This document shows positions 1-6,747 of a stretch of DNA of 10,292 nt, piece after piece. Origin of the DNA: Bacteroidota bacterium (GTDB lineage Bacteria; Bacteroidota; Bacteroidia; Chitinophagales; LD1). The first letter of the stretch is position 1; every line of letters starts with the position of its first letter. The translations under genes were made by a program, and so were the position numbers. The notes beneath the pieces are model-generated. The model was not told where the DNA came from, searched no databases, and was given only the letters and a program-made list of their open reading frames with translations. The stretch lies in contig JAEYZB010000169.1 of NCBI GenBank assembly GCA_023428205.1, positions 1 to 10,292 on the forward strand, given 5' to 3'.

Positions 1-1
1 C

Positions 2-751
2 GTAAGAGGAGAAGAAAATATCCCGATGCTGGAAAATGTCGTGAAACCCTTTCCGCGATTGACTTATGACGAAGCGGTGAAAATCATCAAAGGCGAAGTG
101 GACGTGAACGGAAAAAATGCGATTGCATCACTCGAAGAGGATCTTTCATTAGTAAAAACTCGCATCCAAGCGGTGAAAAGTGAGATTTTGGAGCGCGAAG
201 AAAAAATTAAAACTCCCGGAATTAAAAAAGGCGAAATCGGATTTAATCAGGCAAAAGTCGATGCATTGAAACAAGAGTTGAGTGATTTGCAAGAACAAGA
301 ACGCAACATTCCGCAATGGCTCAATTCCGCGCGTACGTTTGAATACGGCAACGACTTTGGCGGCAGCGATGAAACCGTTTTGACACGCCTTTTTGATGTG
401 CCTATAATGGTGTACAATTGGCCGCACGAAGTGAAAGCCTTTTACCTGAAACGCGACCCGAATGACAGCCGTTTTGCGCGTGGCGTGGATACGCTTGCAC
501 CGGAAGGTTATGGCGAAATCGTAGGCGGTGGCGAACGGGAAACCGATTTGAAATTACTCATTGATAAAATCAACGAACACAAACTGCCAATGAGTGCCTT
601 TGAGTGGTATTTGGATTTGAGACGTTTCGGTTCTGTGCCGCACGCAGGTTTCGGTTTGGGCTTAGAGCGTTTGGTGACTTGGGTTTGTAAATTGCCACAC
701 GTGCGCGAAAGTATTCCGTTTCCGAGAATGTACGGAAGATTGATGCCGTAA
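2..751 (+). CDS. asnS: Asparaginyl-tRNA synthetase, C-terminal part (5' end outside window)
   Basis: This class II aminoacyl-tRNA synthetase charges tRNA-Asn with asparagine in the cytoplasm. The frame is open to the left edge, so the gene starts upstream and the ATG at 26 is internal. About 249 residues are visible. The C-terminal half is typical of AsnRS: GVDTLAPEGYGEI, then GGGERE, the FEWYLDLRRFGSVPHAGF stretch, class II motif 3 GLGLERLV, and the closing PFPRMYGR. Between VKIIKGEVDVNGKN and the GNDFGGSDE segment lies an insertion of about 70 residues that is rich in K, E, Q and L and probably forms a coiled coil. From memory, Bacteroidota AsnRS proteins often carry such an insertion. The N-terminal anticodon-binding domain and motifs 1 and 2 are outside the window. 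The gene converges on mtgA, with 4 bp between the stop codons. Confidence 0.96.
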   Translation, partial: VRGEENIPMLENVVKPFPRLTYDEAVKIIKGEVDVNGKNAIASLEEDLSLVKTRIQAVKSEILEREEKIKTPGIKKGEIGFNQAKVDALKQELSDLQEQERNIPQWLNSARTFEYGNDFGGSDETVLTRLFDVPIMVYNWPHEVKAFYLKRDPNDSRFARGVDTLAPEGYGEIVGGGERETDLKLLIDKINEHKLPMSAFEWYLDLRRFGSVPHAGFGLGLERLVTWVCKLPHVRESIPFPRMYGRLMP

Positions 752-755
752 ATTT

Positions 756-1439
756 TCAATACGGCTTCGCTTCCATGTTATTCATCTGCCGTAAAATCCA
801 TGCTTGCCGGCTGTAAATAAAACCCGATGGTCGTGATAATTTATAGCGAAGCGGAGAGGGGATGATTGCCGCAATTAAAGCTGCTTGCGAGGCGGATAAT
901 TTCGCTGCGGGTTTATTGAAATAGGTTTGTGCTGCGGCTTCCGCGCCATACACGCCATCGCCCATTTCGATAATGTTTAAATAGACCTCCATGATTCGTT
1001 TTTTCGACCAAAGCGCTTCAATCAAAAATGTAAAATACACTTCAAACCCTTTGCGCACCCACGAGCGCGAAGGAAATAAAAACAAATTTTTCGCAGTCTG
1101 TTGCGAAATGGTGGAAGCTCCTCGTTTTTTTCGGGTATGTCGTTCGTTGTATTTCACGGCTTTCTCAATCGCTTCTACATCAAAGCCGAAATGTTCGTCA
1201 AATTTTTGGTCTTCGCTTGCCATTGCTGCGAGTTGCAGTTTCGGTGAAATTTCGTCCAGCGGTTTCCATTCTTTGTATAAGCGCAATTCTTTTCCGGCTA
1301 TTTTCTGTTCTACTACGCGCTGCAACATGAGCGGTGTGACCGGCACCGGCACAAAACGAAATAGCAAAGTAGAAACAATAGAAATCAGCAAAAAGTAGCC
1401 GATGATTTTGAGTAAGGTTTTTGTAATTCTTTTCAGCAT
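756..1439 (-). CDS. mtgA: Monofunctional biosynthetic peptidoglycan transglycosylase
   Basis: This GT51 glycosyltransferase polymerises lipid II into glycan strands on the periplasmic face of the inner membrane. It is 227 residues long, which is normal for MtgA, and has no transpeptidase domain. Residues 9-28 form an N-terminal membrane anchor preceded by basic residues. The GT51 motifs appear in order: EDQKFDEHFG (76-85) with the catalytic Glu76, RGASTISQQ (106-114), KKRIMEVYLN (146-155) with conserved Glu151, and MGDGVYGAEAAAQTYF (159-174). The ATG at 1439 places the basic/hydrophobic anchor correctly. The gene is convergent with asnS and divergent from the lipoprotein gene, with 43 bp between the two starts. 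It probably supplements bifunctional class A PBPs. Confidence 0.96.
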   Translation of the reverse strand: MLKRITKTLLKIIGYFLLISIVSTLLFRFVPVPVTPLMLQRVVEQKIAGKELRLYKEWKPLDEISPKLQLAAMASEDQKFDEHFGFDVEAIEKAVKYNERHTRKKRGASTISQQTAKNLFLFPSRSWVRKGFEVYFTFLIEALWSKKRIMEVYLNIIEMGDGVYGAEAAAQTYFNKPAAKLSASQAALIAAIIPSPLRYKLSRPSGFIYSRQAWILRQMNNMEAKPY

Positions 1440-1482
1440 AGATGCGTTAAAAATATACTTTTACGGAATAAAATAGATTCGT

Positions 1483-1992
1483 ATGAAATATTGGTTTTTT
1501 CCCGTGCTGTTTTTTGCATTGACACTTATGTCCGGTTGCGATGGTAAAAGCTGCAAAGATATTGTATGTGGTAATAATGAGATTTGTGCAAATGGAGGCT
1601 GCTTTTGCAATGATGGTTACTATGGACAAAACTGCGACCAGCTTACCGCAAATAAATTCGCTAATCAAAATTATTATGTAACAGAGTCTTGCCAATCGGG
1701 TACCGGAGGCGGATCGGGCTATTATGCGTATATCTATCCCGGTGGCTCGGTGGGTACGGTTACAATCGGCAACTTTTTGGGGCAAGGCTATGAGGTGGTT
1801 GCGTATCTGAAAGGGGATGCCAATAAAACGGGAGATTATCTCTATATTCCAGAACAATCGTATAGCGGTTCGGGTTCGGTGCAAGGAGAGGGCTATTACA
1901 ATCCTGCGACATATAGAATCAGCTTCAATCTTAATTACACTTATGGTCTTGGAGCCAGTAACTCGTGTACGCAGACTTTTCAGCGACAATAA
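1483..1992 (+). CDS. Small lipoprotein with EGF-like domain
   Basis: This predicted secreted lipoprotein has 169 residues and no recognised function. A hydrophobic signal peptide (1-18) ends in the lipobox LMSGC, so Cys19 should be lipidated by the Lgt/LspA route. Asp20 follows the Cys; its sorting effect in Bacteroidota is uncertain. Residues 24-51 hold six cysteines (24, 29, 35, 40, 42, 51) in an EGF-like pattern ending GYYGQNC. Residues 60-169 are rich in G, S, Y and T with alternating hydrophobics, suggesting a small beta-rich domain, and Cys70 and Cys162 could pair across it. Bacteroidota genomes often carry short 'lipoprotein plus beta-domain' proteins of this type, usually annotated hypothetical. 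It has its own promoter region, divergent from mtgA. A surface-exposed or periplasmic binding role is inference. Confidence 0.85.
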   Translation: MKYWFFPVLFFALTLMSGCDGKSCKDIVCGNNEICANGGCFCNDGYYGQNCDQLTANKFANQNYYVTESCQSGTGGGSGYYAYIYPGGSVGTVTIGNFLGQGYEVVAYLKGDANKTGDYLYIPEQSYSGSGSVQGEGYYNPATYRISFNLNYTYGLGASNSCTQTFQRQ

Positions 1993-2059
1993 GACTTTGG
2001 GCGTAAGAAATAAGGTATGATCTTAAGTTAAATTCTTTCCGTATCATTGTCCACTGTCT

Positions 2060-3085
2060 ATGAATCCGAATTTGAATAACGATAAAGAAAATCTGACTTC
2101 TGAAGAGCAAGAAGTGGAACGTGCGCTTCGCCCGAAGAGTATTGACGATTTTAAAGGGCAGCCACAAATTATCGAAAATCTTTTCATTTTCATCGAAGCT
2201 GCGAAACGCAGAGGCGAGTCGCTGGATCACTTATTGTTGCACGGTCCTCCGGGTTTGGGAAAAACCACGCTTTCGCACATTGTGGCGAATGAAATGAATG
2301 TGAGCATGAAAATCACCTCAGGGCCTGTGTTGGAAAAACCGGGCGACCTTGCTGGGCTTCTCACAAATTTGGAACCGAATGATGTTTTATTTATTGACGA
2401 AATACATCGCCTTTCGCCTGTGGTGGAAGAATATTTGTATTCGGCAATGGAAGATTACAAGATTGACATTATGATTGAAACGGGACCGAATGCGCGTTCT
2501 GTGCAGATTTCGCTCAATCCGTTTACGCTTGTGGGCGCGACCACGCGCTCGGGTTTACTGACCGCACCATTGCGTTCGCGTTTTGGAATTACCTGCCGTT
2601 TGGAATACTATAATGCGGAAGTATTATCAAATATCATCAAACGTTCTTCTTCTATTTTGAATGTACCGATTCAGGAACAGGCTTCGTTTGAAATTGCGCG
2701 CAGAAGTCGCGGTACACCTCGTATTGCAAATTTGCTGTTGCGTAGAGTCCGCGATTTCGCTCAGATAAAAGGAGACGGAACTATCACGCTTGATATTGCG
2801 AAATATGCGCTTGGTGCATTGAATGTGGATGCGCTTGGCTTGGACGAAATGGATAACCGCATTATCACGGCTATTATTGAAAAATTTAAAGGCGGCCCGG
2901 TGGGAATCAATACCATTGCCACTGCCGTAGGCGAAGAAGCCGGAACGATTGAAGAAGTCTATGAGCCGTATTTAATCATGCAAGGTTTTCTGAAACGCAC
3001 TCCGCGCGGACGTGAAGCCACGGACTTGGCATATCGCCACATTGGGAAAGTGCCACCTGTAATGGGAGGGTCGCTTTTTGAGTGA
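2060..3085 (+). CDS. ruvB: Holliday junction branch migration ATPase RuvB
   Basis: This AAA+ motor forms hexameric rings that drive Holliday-junction branch migration with RuvA and hand the junction to RuvC in recombinational repair. At 341 residues it is full length. The N-terminus has the RuvB signature [14 protein letters not shown] (21-34). Walker A is GPPGLGKTT (62-70) and Walker B is [11 protein letters not shown] (108-118) with Asp113/Glu114. Sensor 1 is GATTRSG (159-165), and LRSRFGI (171-177) holds the arginine finger. The C-terminal third is the RuvB winged helix, including [10 protein letters not shown] and the closing [14 protein letters not shown] region. The ATG at 2060 gives an N-terminus of usual length. 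ruvA and ruvC are not adjacent. The 67-bp gap after the lipoprotein gene suggests its own promoter, though I see no strong box there. Confidence 0.98.
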   Translation: MNPNLNNDKENLTSEEQEVERALRPKSIDDFKGQPQIIENLFIFIEAAKRRGESLDHLLLHGPPGLGKTTLSHIVANEMNVSMKITSGPVLEKPGDLAGLLTNLEPNDVLFIDEIHRLSPVVEEYLYSAMEDYKIDIMIETGPNARSVQISLNPFTLVGATTRSGLLTAPLRSRFGITCRLEYYNAEVLSNIIKRSSSILNVPIQEQASFEIARRSRGTPRIANLLLRRVRDFAQIKGDGTITLDIAKYALGALNVDALGLDEMDNRIITAIIEKFKGGPVGINTIATAVGEEAGTIEEVYEPYLIMQGFLKRTPRGREATDLAYRHIGKVPPVMGGSLFE

Positions 3086-3146
3086 TTATTTTCATTTCCT
3101 ATTCTTCCTCATAATCCTATTTTTACGACCAACTCAAAATTGAAAT

Positions 3147-4787
3147 ATGTCCACAGCAATTAATTTGGAATTTAACCGAAACGAAGACGCTATGAAAATG
3201 GCATTGAGCGAACTGAAAAAAGTGAGCGAACAAGTGAAACTCGGTGGCGGAAAAAAGTCTATTGAAAAACATAAAGAAAAAGGCAAACTCACGGCACGCG
3301 AGCGTTTGGAGTTGTTGTTCGATAAAAATAAACCGACTTTGGAAGTGGGACAACTTGCAGCTTACGGGATGTATGCAGAGCAAGGTGGTTGCCCGGGTGC
3401 AGGCGTGGTAACCGTTTTGGGTTATGTGAAAGGGCGTTTGTGTATGGTGGTGGCCAATGATGCGACTGTGAAAGCAGGTGCGTGGTTTCCGATGACAGGC
3501 AAAAAGAATTTACGCGCGCAGGAAATCGCGATGGAAAATCGTATTCCGATTATTTATTTGGTGGACAGCGCGGGCGCGTTTCTACCGATGCAAGACGAAA
3601 TTTTTCCCGATAAAGAAAACTTCGGGCGCATTTTCCGCAACAACGCGGTGATGAGTGCCGCAGGTATTCCGCAGATTGCCGCGATTATGGGAAGTTGTGT
3701 GGCGGGTGGTGCGTATTTGCCGATTATGAGCGATGAGGCGTTGATTGTGGAAGGAACAGGGTCGGTGTTTTTGGCGGGTTCTTTTTTGGTAAAATCTGCT
3801 ATTGGAGAAACAATCGACAATGAAACGTTGGGTGGTGCAACTACACACAGTGAAATCAGTGGAGTTACCGATTATAAAATGAAAAACGACCAAGAGTGTA
3901 TTGAAAAAATTCGTTCGCTGGTGGATAAATTCGGTCATTCGGAAAAGGCCGGTTTTGACAGAGCAGAACCGCAAAAGCCGGCATCTCCGGAAGAGGATAT
4001 TTACGGTATTTTCCCGGAAGATTCAGCGAAGCAATATGATATGTTGGAGGTGATAAAACGGCTCGTGGACAACAGCGAAATTGACGAATACAAGGAAGAA
4101 TATGGCAAGTCAATCATTTGCGGTTATGCACGAATTGAGGGTTGGGCTGTCGGTATTGTGGCGAACCAACGCAAGGTGGTGAAAAGCATAAAAGGCGAGA
4201 TGCAATTCGGTGGTGTGATTTACAACGACTCGGCCGATAAAGCCGCGCGTTTTGTGATGAACTGCAAACAGAAAAAAATTCCGCTGATATTTTTGCAAGA
4301 CGTAACGGGCTTTATGGTTGGCTCGCGTTCGGAGCATGCGGGAATTATAAAAGACGGTGCGAAAATGGTGGCGGCTGTAGCCAATTCGGTTGTGCCGAAA
4401 TTCACGATTATTGTCGGCAATTCGTATGGTGCCGGAAATTATGCAATGTGTGGAAAGGCTTACGACCCGCGTTTGATTTATGCGTGGCCTACGTCAAAAA
4501 TCGCGGTAATGGGTGGAGAACAAGCCGCAAAAACAATGGTGCAAATTCAAGTTTCGCAACTGAAAGCCAAAGGGCAGGAAATAAATCCCGAAGACGAACA
4601 AAAACTCTTGGAGCAAATCAAGGCAAAGTATTTTGAAACCTTAGATCCGAAATATGCGGCCGCTCGCCTTTGGACAGACGGAATTATTGATCCCCTCGAA
4701 ACACGCAAAGTGATTTCAATGGGAATAGAAATGGCGAACCATGCGCCAATCACAAAGCCGTTTAATGTGGGAATAATTCAGACCTAA
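3147..4787 (+). CDS. Acyl-CoA carboxylase, carboxyltransferase (beta) subunit
   Basis: This biotin-dependent carboxyltransferase subunit moves CO2 from carboxybiotin to an acyl-CoA. It has 546 residues with two crotonase-like halves. The N half (about 45-275) contains LTARERLELLFD (48-59), the LVDSAGAFLPMQDEIFPD stretch (138-155) and the oxyanion-hole loop GSCVAGGAYLPIMSDE (182-197). The C half (about 295-540) contains IPLIFLQDVTGFMVG (378-392), GNSYGAGNYAMCGKAYDPR (424-442) and MGGEQAA (455-461). These motifs resemble methylcrotonyl-CoA carboxylase beta subunits (leucine breakdown) more than propionyl-CoA ones, but substrate cannot be fixed from sequence. The stretch 341-363 (QRKVVKS to DSADK) is longer than I recall for typical MCC-beta. 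No biotin carboxylase or biotin carrier gene is adjacent. The start at 3147 is supported by the normal N-terminal length. Confidence 0.93.
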   Translation: MSTAINLEFNRNEDAMKMALSELKKVSEQVKLGGGKKSIEKHKEKGKLTARERLELLFDKNKPTLEVGQLAAYGMYAEQGGCPGAGVVTVLGYVKGRLCMVVANDATVKAGAWFPMTGKKNLRAQEIAMENRIPIIYLVDSAGAFLPMQDEIFPDKENFGRIFRNNAVMSAAGIPQIAAIMGSCVAGGAYLPIMSDEALIVEGTGSVFLAGSFLVKSAIGETIDNETLGGATTHSEISGVTDYKMKNDQECIEKIRSLVDKFGHSEKAGFDRAEPQKPASPEEDIYGIFPEDSAKQYDMLEVIKRLVDNSEIDEYKEEYGKSIICGYARIEGWAVGIVANQRKVVKSIKGEMQFGGVIYNDSADKAARFVMNCKQKKIPLIFLQDVTGFMVGSRSEHAGIIKDGAKMVAAVANSVVPKFTIIVGNSYGAGNYAMCGKAYDPRLIYAWPTSKIAVMGGEQAAKTMVQIQVSQLKAKGQEINPEDEQKLLEQIKAKYFETLDPKYAAARLWTDGIIDPLETRKVISMGIEMANHAPITKPFNVGIIQT

Positions 4788-4839
4788 GCTGAAATGGGTG
4801 AAAAAAACGAGGAAGAAATAAAAAAGGCGCACCCCAACC

Positions 4840-4884
4840 CCTTATTGACAAAAATAGCATAACTGAAACTTTTTGTCAATAAGG
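4840..4884. repeat. Perfect 15-bp inverted repeat (stem-loop)
   Basis: CCTTATTGACAAAAA at 4840-4854 is followed by a 15-nt loop and the exact reverse complement TTTTTGTCAATAAGG at 4870-4884. It lies 53 bp past the carboxylase stop. An RNA hairpin of this size could end transcription or protect the 3' end, but no T tract follows on either strand, so it is not a classic intrinsic terminator. It could also be a protein-binding palindrome or a remnant of a small mobile element. The symmetry is certain; the role is open. Confidence 0.85.
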
Positions 4885-4984
4885 ATTACATTTATATAAT
4901 CGCACAGAGATATATAAATCCGGTTTTCATCGGGATGTAGGTAAATGAGTACTCCTTCCTGCTCGCCACCCACTTTTTATTTTG

Positions 4985-5104
4985 CGTATCACTCTACCGT
5001 ATATTTTCGTATCATATCGTATCACATTGATTGAAATTGGTTGTTTTCGTATCATTATCGTATATTTGCGTATCATATCGTATCAAAATGATAAATAACG
5101 TATA
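4985..5104 (+). repeat. Phased CGTATCA/CGTATA repeat array, likely operator
   Basis: CGTATCA occurs six times, starting at 4985, 5008, 5018, 5048, 5069 and 5079. CGTATA occurs three times, starting at 4998, 5059 and 5099. Successive starts are 13, 10, 10, 30, 11, 10, 10 and 20 bp apart, so most lie on one face of the helix. The array contains a 27-bp direct repeat (4998-5024 and 5059-5085) with one mismatch (T at 5007, G at 5068). The second copy covers the -7 box and ends 2 bp before the fic ATG, and the last CGTATA lies inside fic. The arrangement resembles a multi-site operator. The wHTH of the Fic protein is an obvious candidate ligand, which is inference. Confidence 0.85.
5037..5068 (+). 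promoter_or_regulatory. Putative Bacteroidota-type promoter of fic
   Basis: TATATTTG at 5061-5068 matches the Bacteroidota -7 consensus TAnnTTTG exactly. TTG at 5037-5039 lies 21 bp upstream, and another TTG at 5041-5043 lies 17 bp upstream, both compatible with the TTG -33 element. Transcription would start near 5075, leaving a leader of about 13 nt before the ATG at 5088. The -7 box is embedded in the second 27-bp repeat, so a bound repressor would block polymerase. The first repeat copy has TATATTTT at the matching place, one base off consensus. Confidence 0.55.
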
Positions 5105-6128
5105 TTCTTTTTCACTCACTATTGACTGGAGTTTATTAAACACTATCAGCCAAATAGACCGTTTCGATTCACAATGGACAGCTATTGAGCGCAAAGAAGG
5201 ACAAAGCCTTAAACAGTTGAAAAGTATTGCAACCGTTCGTAGCGTTGGTGCTTCAACACGTATTGAGGGAGCTAAGATGACCGATGAAGAAATTGATGTA
5301 CTTTTAAAACAAATAGACATCACCAAATTGGACGATAGAGATTCGCAGGAAGTTGTTGGATATTTTGAAGTGTTAGATACAATTTCGGAATCATATACAG
5401 ATATACCTGCTACCGAAAGCAACATCAAAAGTCTGCACAATCTTTTGATGAAATACAGCACCAAAGACGAATGGCACAAAGGTAACTACAAGCAACATAA
5501 CAACGCAGTAGAAGCGACTTTCCCTGATGGAACGAAACAAATTATTTTTCAAACGACAGAAACAGGTTTTGCAACAGAGGATGCAATGAGAAGTTTGGTA
5601 GAATGGTACACTTCGGAAAGCAACGTTCACTCACTGATAAAAACGGCAGCTTTCGCCTATGAGTTTTTGAGCATACACCCATTTCAGGACGGAAACGGAC
5701 GGCTAAGTCGTCTGCTTTCGACTTTATTGCTTCTTCAAAACGGATATAATTGGGTACAATATGTCAGTTTTGAACACGAGATAGAAAGTCGAAAATCAGA
5801 GTATTACAGTGCATTGAGAAGTTGTCAGGCGCAACGCCCAAATGAAAATATCACAGAGTGGATTGTGTTTTTCTTGGATGCGTTGAAAAATATTCAATCG
5901 CAGTTAATGCAGAAGTTGGACGTTAGTGGTACGGAAGCTCAACTTTCCCCACGCGAAAAATCAATTATTACTTTGATTGGAAACTATTCGGGAATTAAAT
6001 CAAGTGAAATAGCCGAAAAGTTGAACATTCCTGCACCAACAATAAAACGAACATTAGCCGAATTGATAGAAAAAGGGTTGATAGAAAAAATTGGTACAGG
6101 ACGAGGCACAAGCTACACTGCAATATAA
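5088..6128 (+). CDS. Fic family protein, class II AMP-transferase with C-terminal winged helix
   Basis: Fic enzymes usually transfer AMP from ATP to a hydroxyl side chain of a target protein. The full active-site motif HPFQDGNGRLSR is at 197-208, with catalytic His197. Upstream, STRIEG (56-61) matches the inhibitory-helix motif (S/T)xxxE(G/N), placing it in class II with self-inhibition by Glu60. Residues 286-346 read as a winged HTH (SSEIAEKLNIPAPTIKRTLAELIEKGL), as in SoFic-type proteins. The ATG at 5088 (346 residues) is chosen over an in-frame TTG at 5031, which would translate the repeat array into an unsupported 19-residue extension. No RBS is seen, which is common in this phylum. By eye the gene has fewer GCG/CGC codons than ruvB and the carboxylase gene, and it has no partner gene, suggesting acquisition. 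The target is unknown. Confidence 0.93.
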   Translation: MINNVYSFSLTIDWSLLNTISQIDRFDSQWTAIERKEGQSLKQLKSIATVRSVGASTRIEGAKMTDEEIDVLLKQIDITKLDDRDSQEVVGYFEVLDTISESYTDIPATESNIKSLHNLLMKYSTKDEWHKGNYKQHNNAVEATFPDGTKQIIFQTTETGFATEDAMRSLVEWYTSESNVHSLIKTAAFAYEFLSIHPFQDGNGRLSRLLSTLLLLQNGYNWVQYVSFEHEIESRKSEYYSALRSCQAQRPNENITEWIVFFLDALKNIQSQLMQKLDVSGTEAQLSPREKSIITLIGNYSGIKSSEIAEKLNIPAPTIKRTLAELIEKGLIEKIGTGRGTSYTAI

Positions 6129-6152
6129 CGAACCTCCGCACTATAAAATACT

Positions 6153-6190
6153 ACGGGAACGCTACAAGGCTTGTTCCCGTTTTTTATTTT
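6153..6190 (+). terminator. Intrinsic terminator of fic
   Basis: A perfect 8-bp stem, ACGGGAAC (6153-6160) with GTTCCCGT (6173-6180), encloses a 12-nt loop and is followed directly by TTTTTATTTT. It lies 24 bp past the fic stop and reads as a standard Rho-independent terminator, making fic a monocistronic unit. Confidence 0.9.
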
Positions 6191-6611
6191 CATACATTCG
6201 CAAAAACGAAATCACTATTGAATTAAAACATTAAACATATCGTAGAGCTTTAGCGCTTATTCTCTCAAGTCAGAAACGTAGGAAATTTCAGAGTTCAGGT
6301 GAGAATAGGTCGCGAAAGTTCACGCTCACAAGGGCGTGGGCTGTTTGTGCTTATTTGACTTGAATAGGTTTCTTCCTACCTACCTTGACTTGAAAAGTAA
6401 GCAGTAAAAACGAGCAGTTCCACATTGTTTTTTTGCTTAGAAGTCTAAGGGTTGCCAAATTGTTGCAACTGGTGTATTTTTCGCAGGAAAGCTCATAAAC
6501 ACTACGATTTCTACTTAAATACGCCTTTGGCTACAAGTTTTTTTTGTTGCAACAGCTTTGCCGTTGATTTGAGTCTAAATGTAACGGAGGTTTTGAGGGG
6601 TGTATGTATGC
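6191..6611. other. Non-coding, repeat-rich region between fic and the tRNA
   Basis: I found no credible gene on either strand in about 420 bp. The region is full of short symmetries: TATTCTC (6258-6264) with GAGAATA (6301-6307); a CACGC/GCGTG hairpin at about 6321-6338; the long inverted repeat listed separately; the direct repeat TTGACTTGAA at 6355-6364 and 6385-6394; CTTAGA-AG-TCTAAG (6436-6449); and the palindrome GTTGCAAC at 6462-6469 and 6546-6553, 84 bp apart. It could be a structured RNA, a decayed mobile element or an intergenic repeat. A reading frame around 6452-6697 runs into the tRNA and is not a gene. Confidence 0.55.
6265..6393. repeat. Imperfect long inverted repeat with internal hairpins
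   Basis: TCAAGTCAGAAACGTAGGAA (6265-6284) is an imperfect reverse complement of 6373-6393, which runs from TTCCTAC to TGACTTGA. The outer 8 bp and inner 7 bp pair exactly, with a mismatched middle. TTGACTTGAA occurs twice on the right (6355 and 6385), so the left arm could pair with either copy. A CACGC/GCGTG hairpin sits in the centre. Nested, alternative pairings of this kind suit a structured RNA or an element end, but the function is unknown. Confidence 0.6.
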
Positions 6612-6615
6612 ACCT

Positions 6616-6658
6616 AAAAAAAATAAAGGCATACGTTTTTGTCGTAAACCTTTATTTT
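6616..6658 (-). terminator. Intrinsic terminator downstream of the tRNA
   Basis: Read on the minus strand, AAAATAAAGG (6658-6649) pairs with CCTTTATTTT (6629-6620). An inner TACG/CGTA pairing closes a short loop, and a run of T follows to 6616. It starts 4 nt past the mature tRNA 3' end. The A/T-rich stem is also symmetric, so it could act weakly on the other strand. Confidence 0.75.
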
Positions 6659-6662
6659 CAAG

Positions 6663-6736
6663 TGGTCCCACCTGGAATCGAACCAGGCACCTACTGATTA
6701 TGAGTCAGTTGCTCTAACCGAATGAGCTATAGGACC
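6663..6736 (-). tRNA. tRNA with CAU anticodon (elongator tRNA-Met, or tRNA-Ile2)
   Basis: This is a complete 74-nt cloverleaf. The acceptor stem GGTCCTA pairs with TGGGACC (one G-U). The D arm is GCTC/GAGC. The anticodon stem ACTGA/TCAGT encloses loop CTCATAA with anticodon CAU. The T arm CCTGG/CCAGG has loop TTCGATT, and the discriminator is A. CCA is not encoded. The paired 1:72 G-C and the lack of three G-C pairs at the base of the anticodon stem rule out initiator tRNA. Elongator Met is the default call, but Ile2 (lysidine-modified by TilS) also shows CAU in the gene and cannot be excluded. Confidence 0.95.
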
Positions 6737-6747
6737 AAATCGGGTTG

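Larger units (their letters stand above)
4788..5087. other. Intergenic region before fic (300 bp)
   Basis: I see no convincing gene here. The left part holds a purine-rich stretch after the carboxylase stop, then the 15-bp inverted repeat. The middle (about 4885-4980) is A/T-rich with no recognisable element. The right part is the CGTATCA/CGTATA array and the fic promoter. A 22-codon ORF at 4794-4862, with its stop in the inverted-repeat loop, is the only small frame of note and has no coding support. Confidence 0.6.

Noticed and set aside
991..1398. 135-codon plus-strand frame opposite mtgA
   Set aside because: It is the complement shadow of a clear GT51 gene and resembles no family.
1447..1989. 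180-codon minus-strand frame opposite the lipoprotein gene
   Set aside because: The plus strand has a signal peptide, lipobox and EGF cysteines; the minus frame has only low-complexity hydrophobic runs.
4794..4862. 22-codon ORF just after the carboxylase gene, stop within the inverted-repeat loop
   Set aside because: It is too short and lysine/glutamate-rich, has no RBS and no homology I recognise. A leader-peptide role is possible but unsupported.
5031..5087. N-terminal extension of the Fic protein from a TTG start
   Set aside because: The extension is just the translated repeat array, has no family support and includes the promoter. The ATG at 5088 gives a normal Fic N-terminus.
4985..5104. 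CRISPR array
   Set aside because: The repeats are 6-7 bp at 10-bp steps with no spacers and no cas genes.
6452..6697. 81-codon frame ending in PPGIEPGTY
   Set aside because: Its end is the tRNA gene read on the opposite strand, a well-known false ORF.
6663..6736. att site for an integrated element
   Set aside because: No second copy of the tRNA 3' end and no integrase gene are visible in the window.
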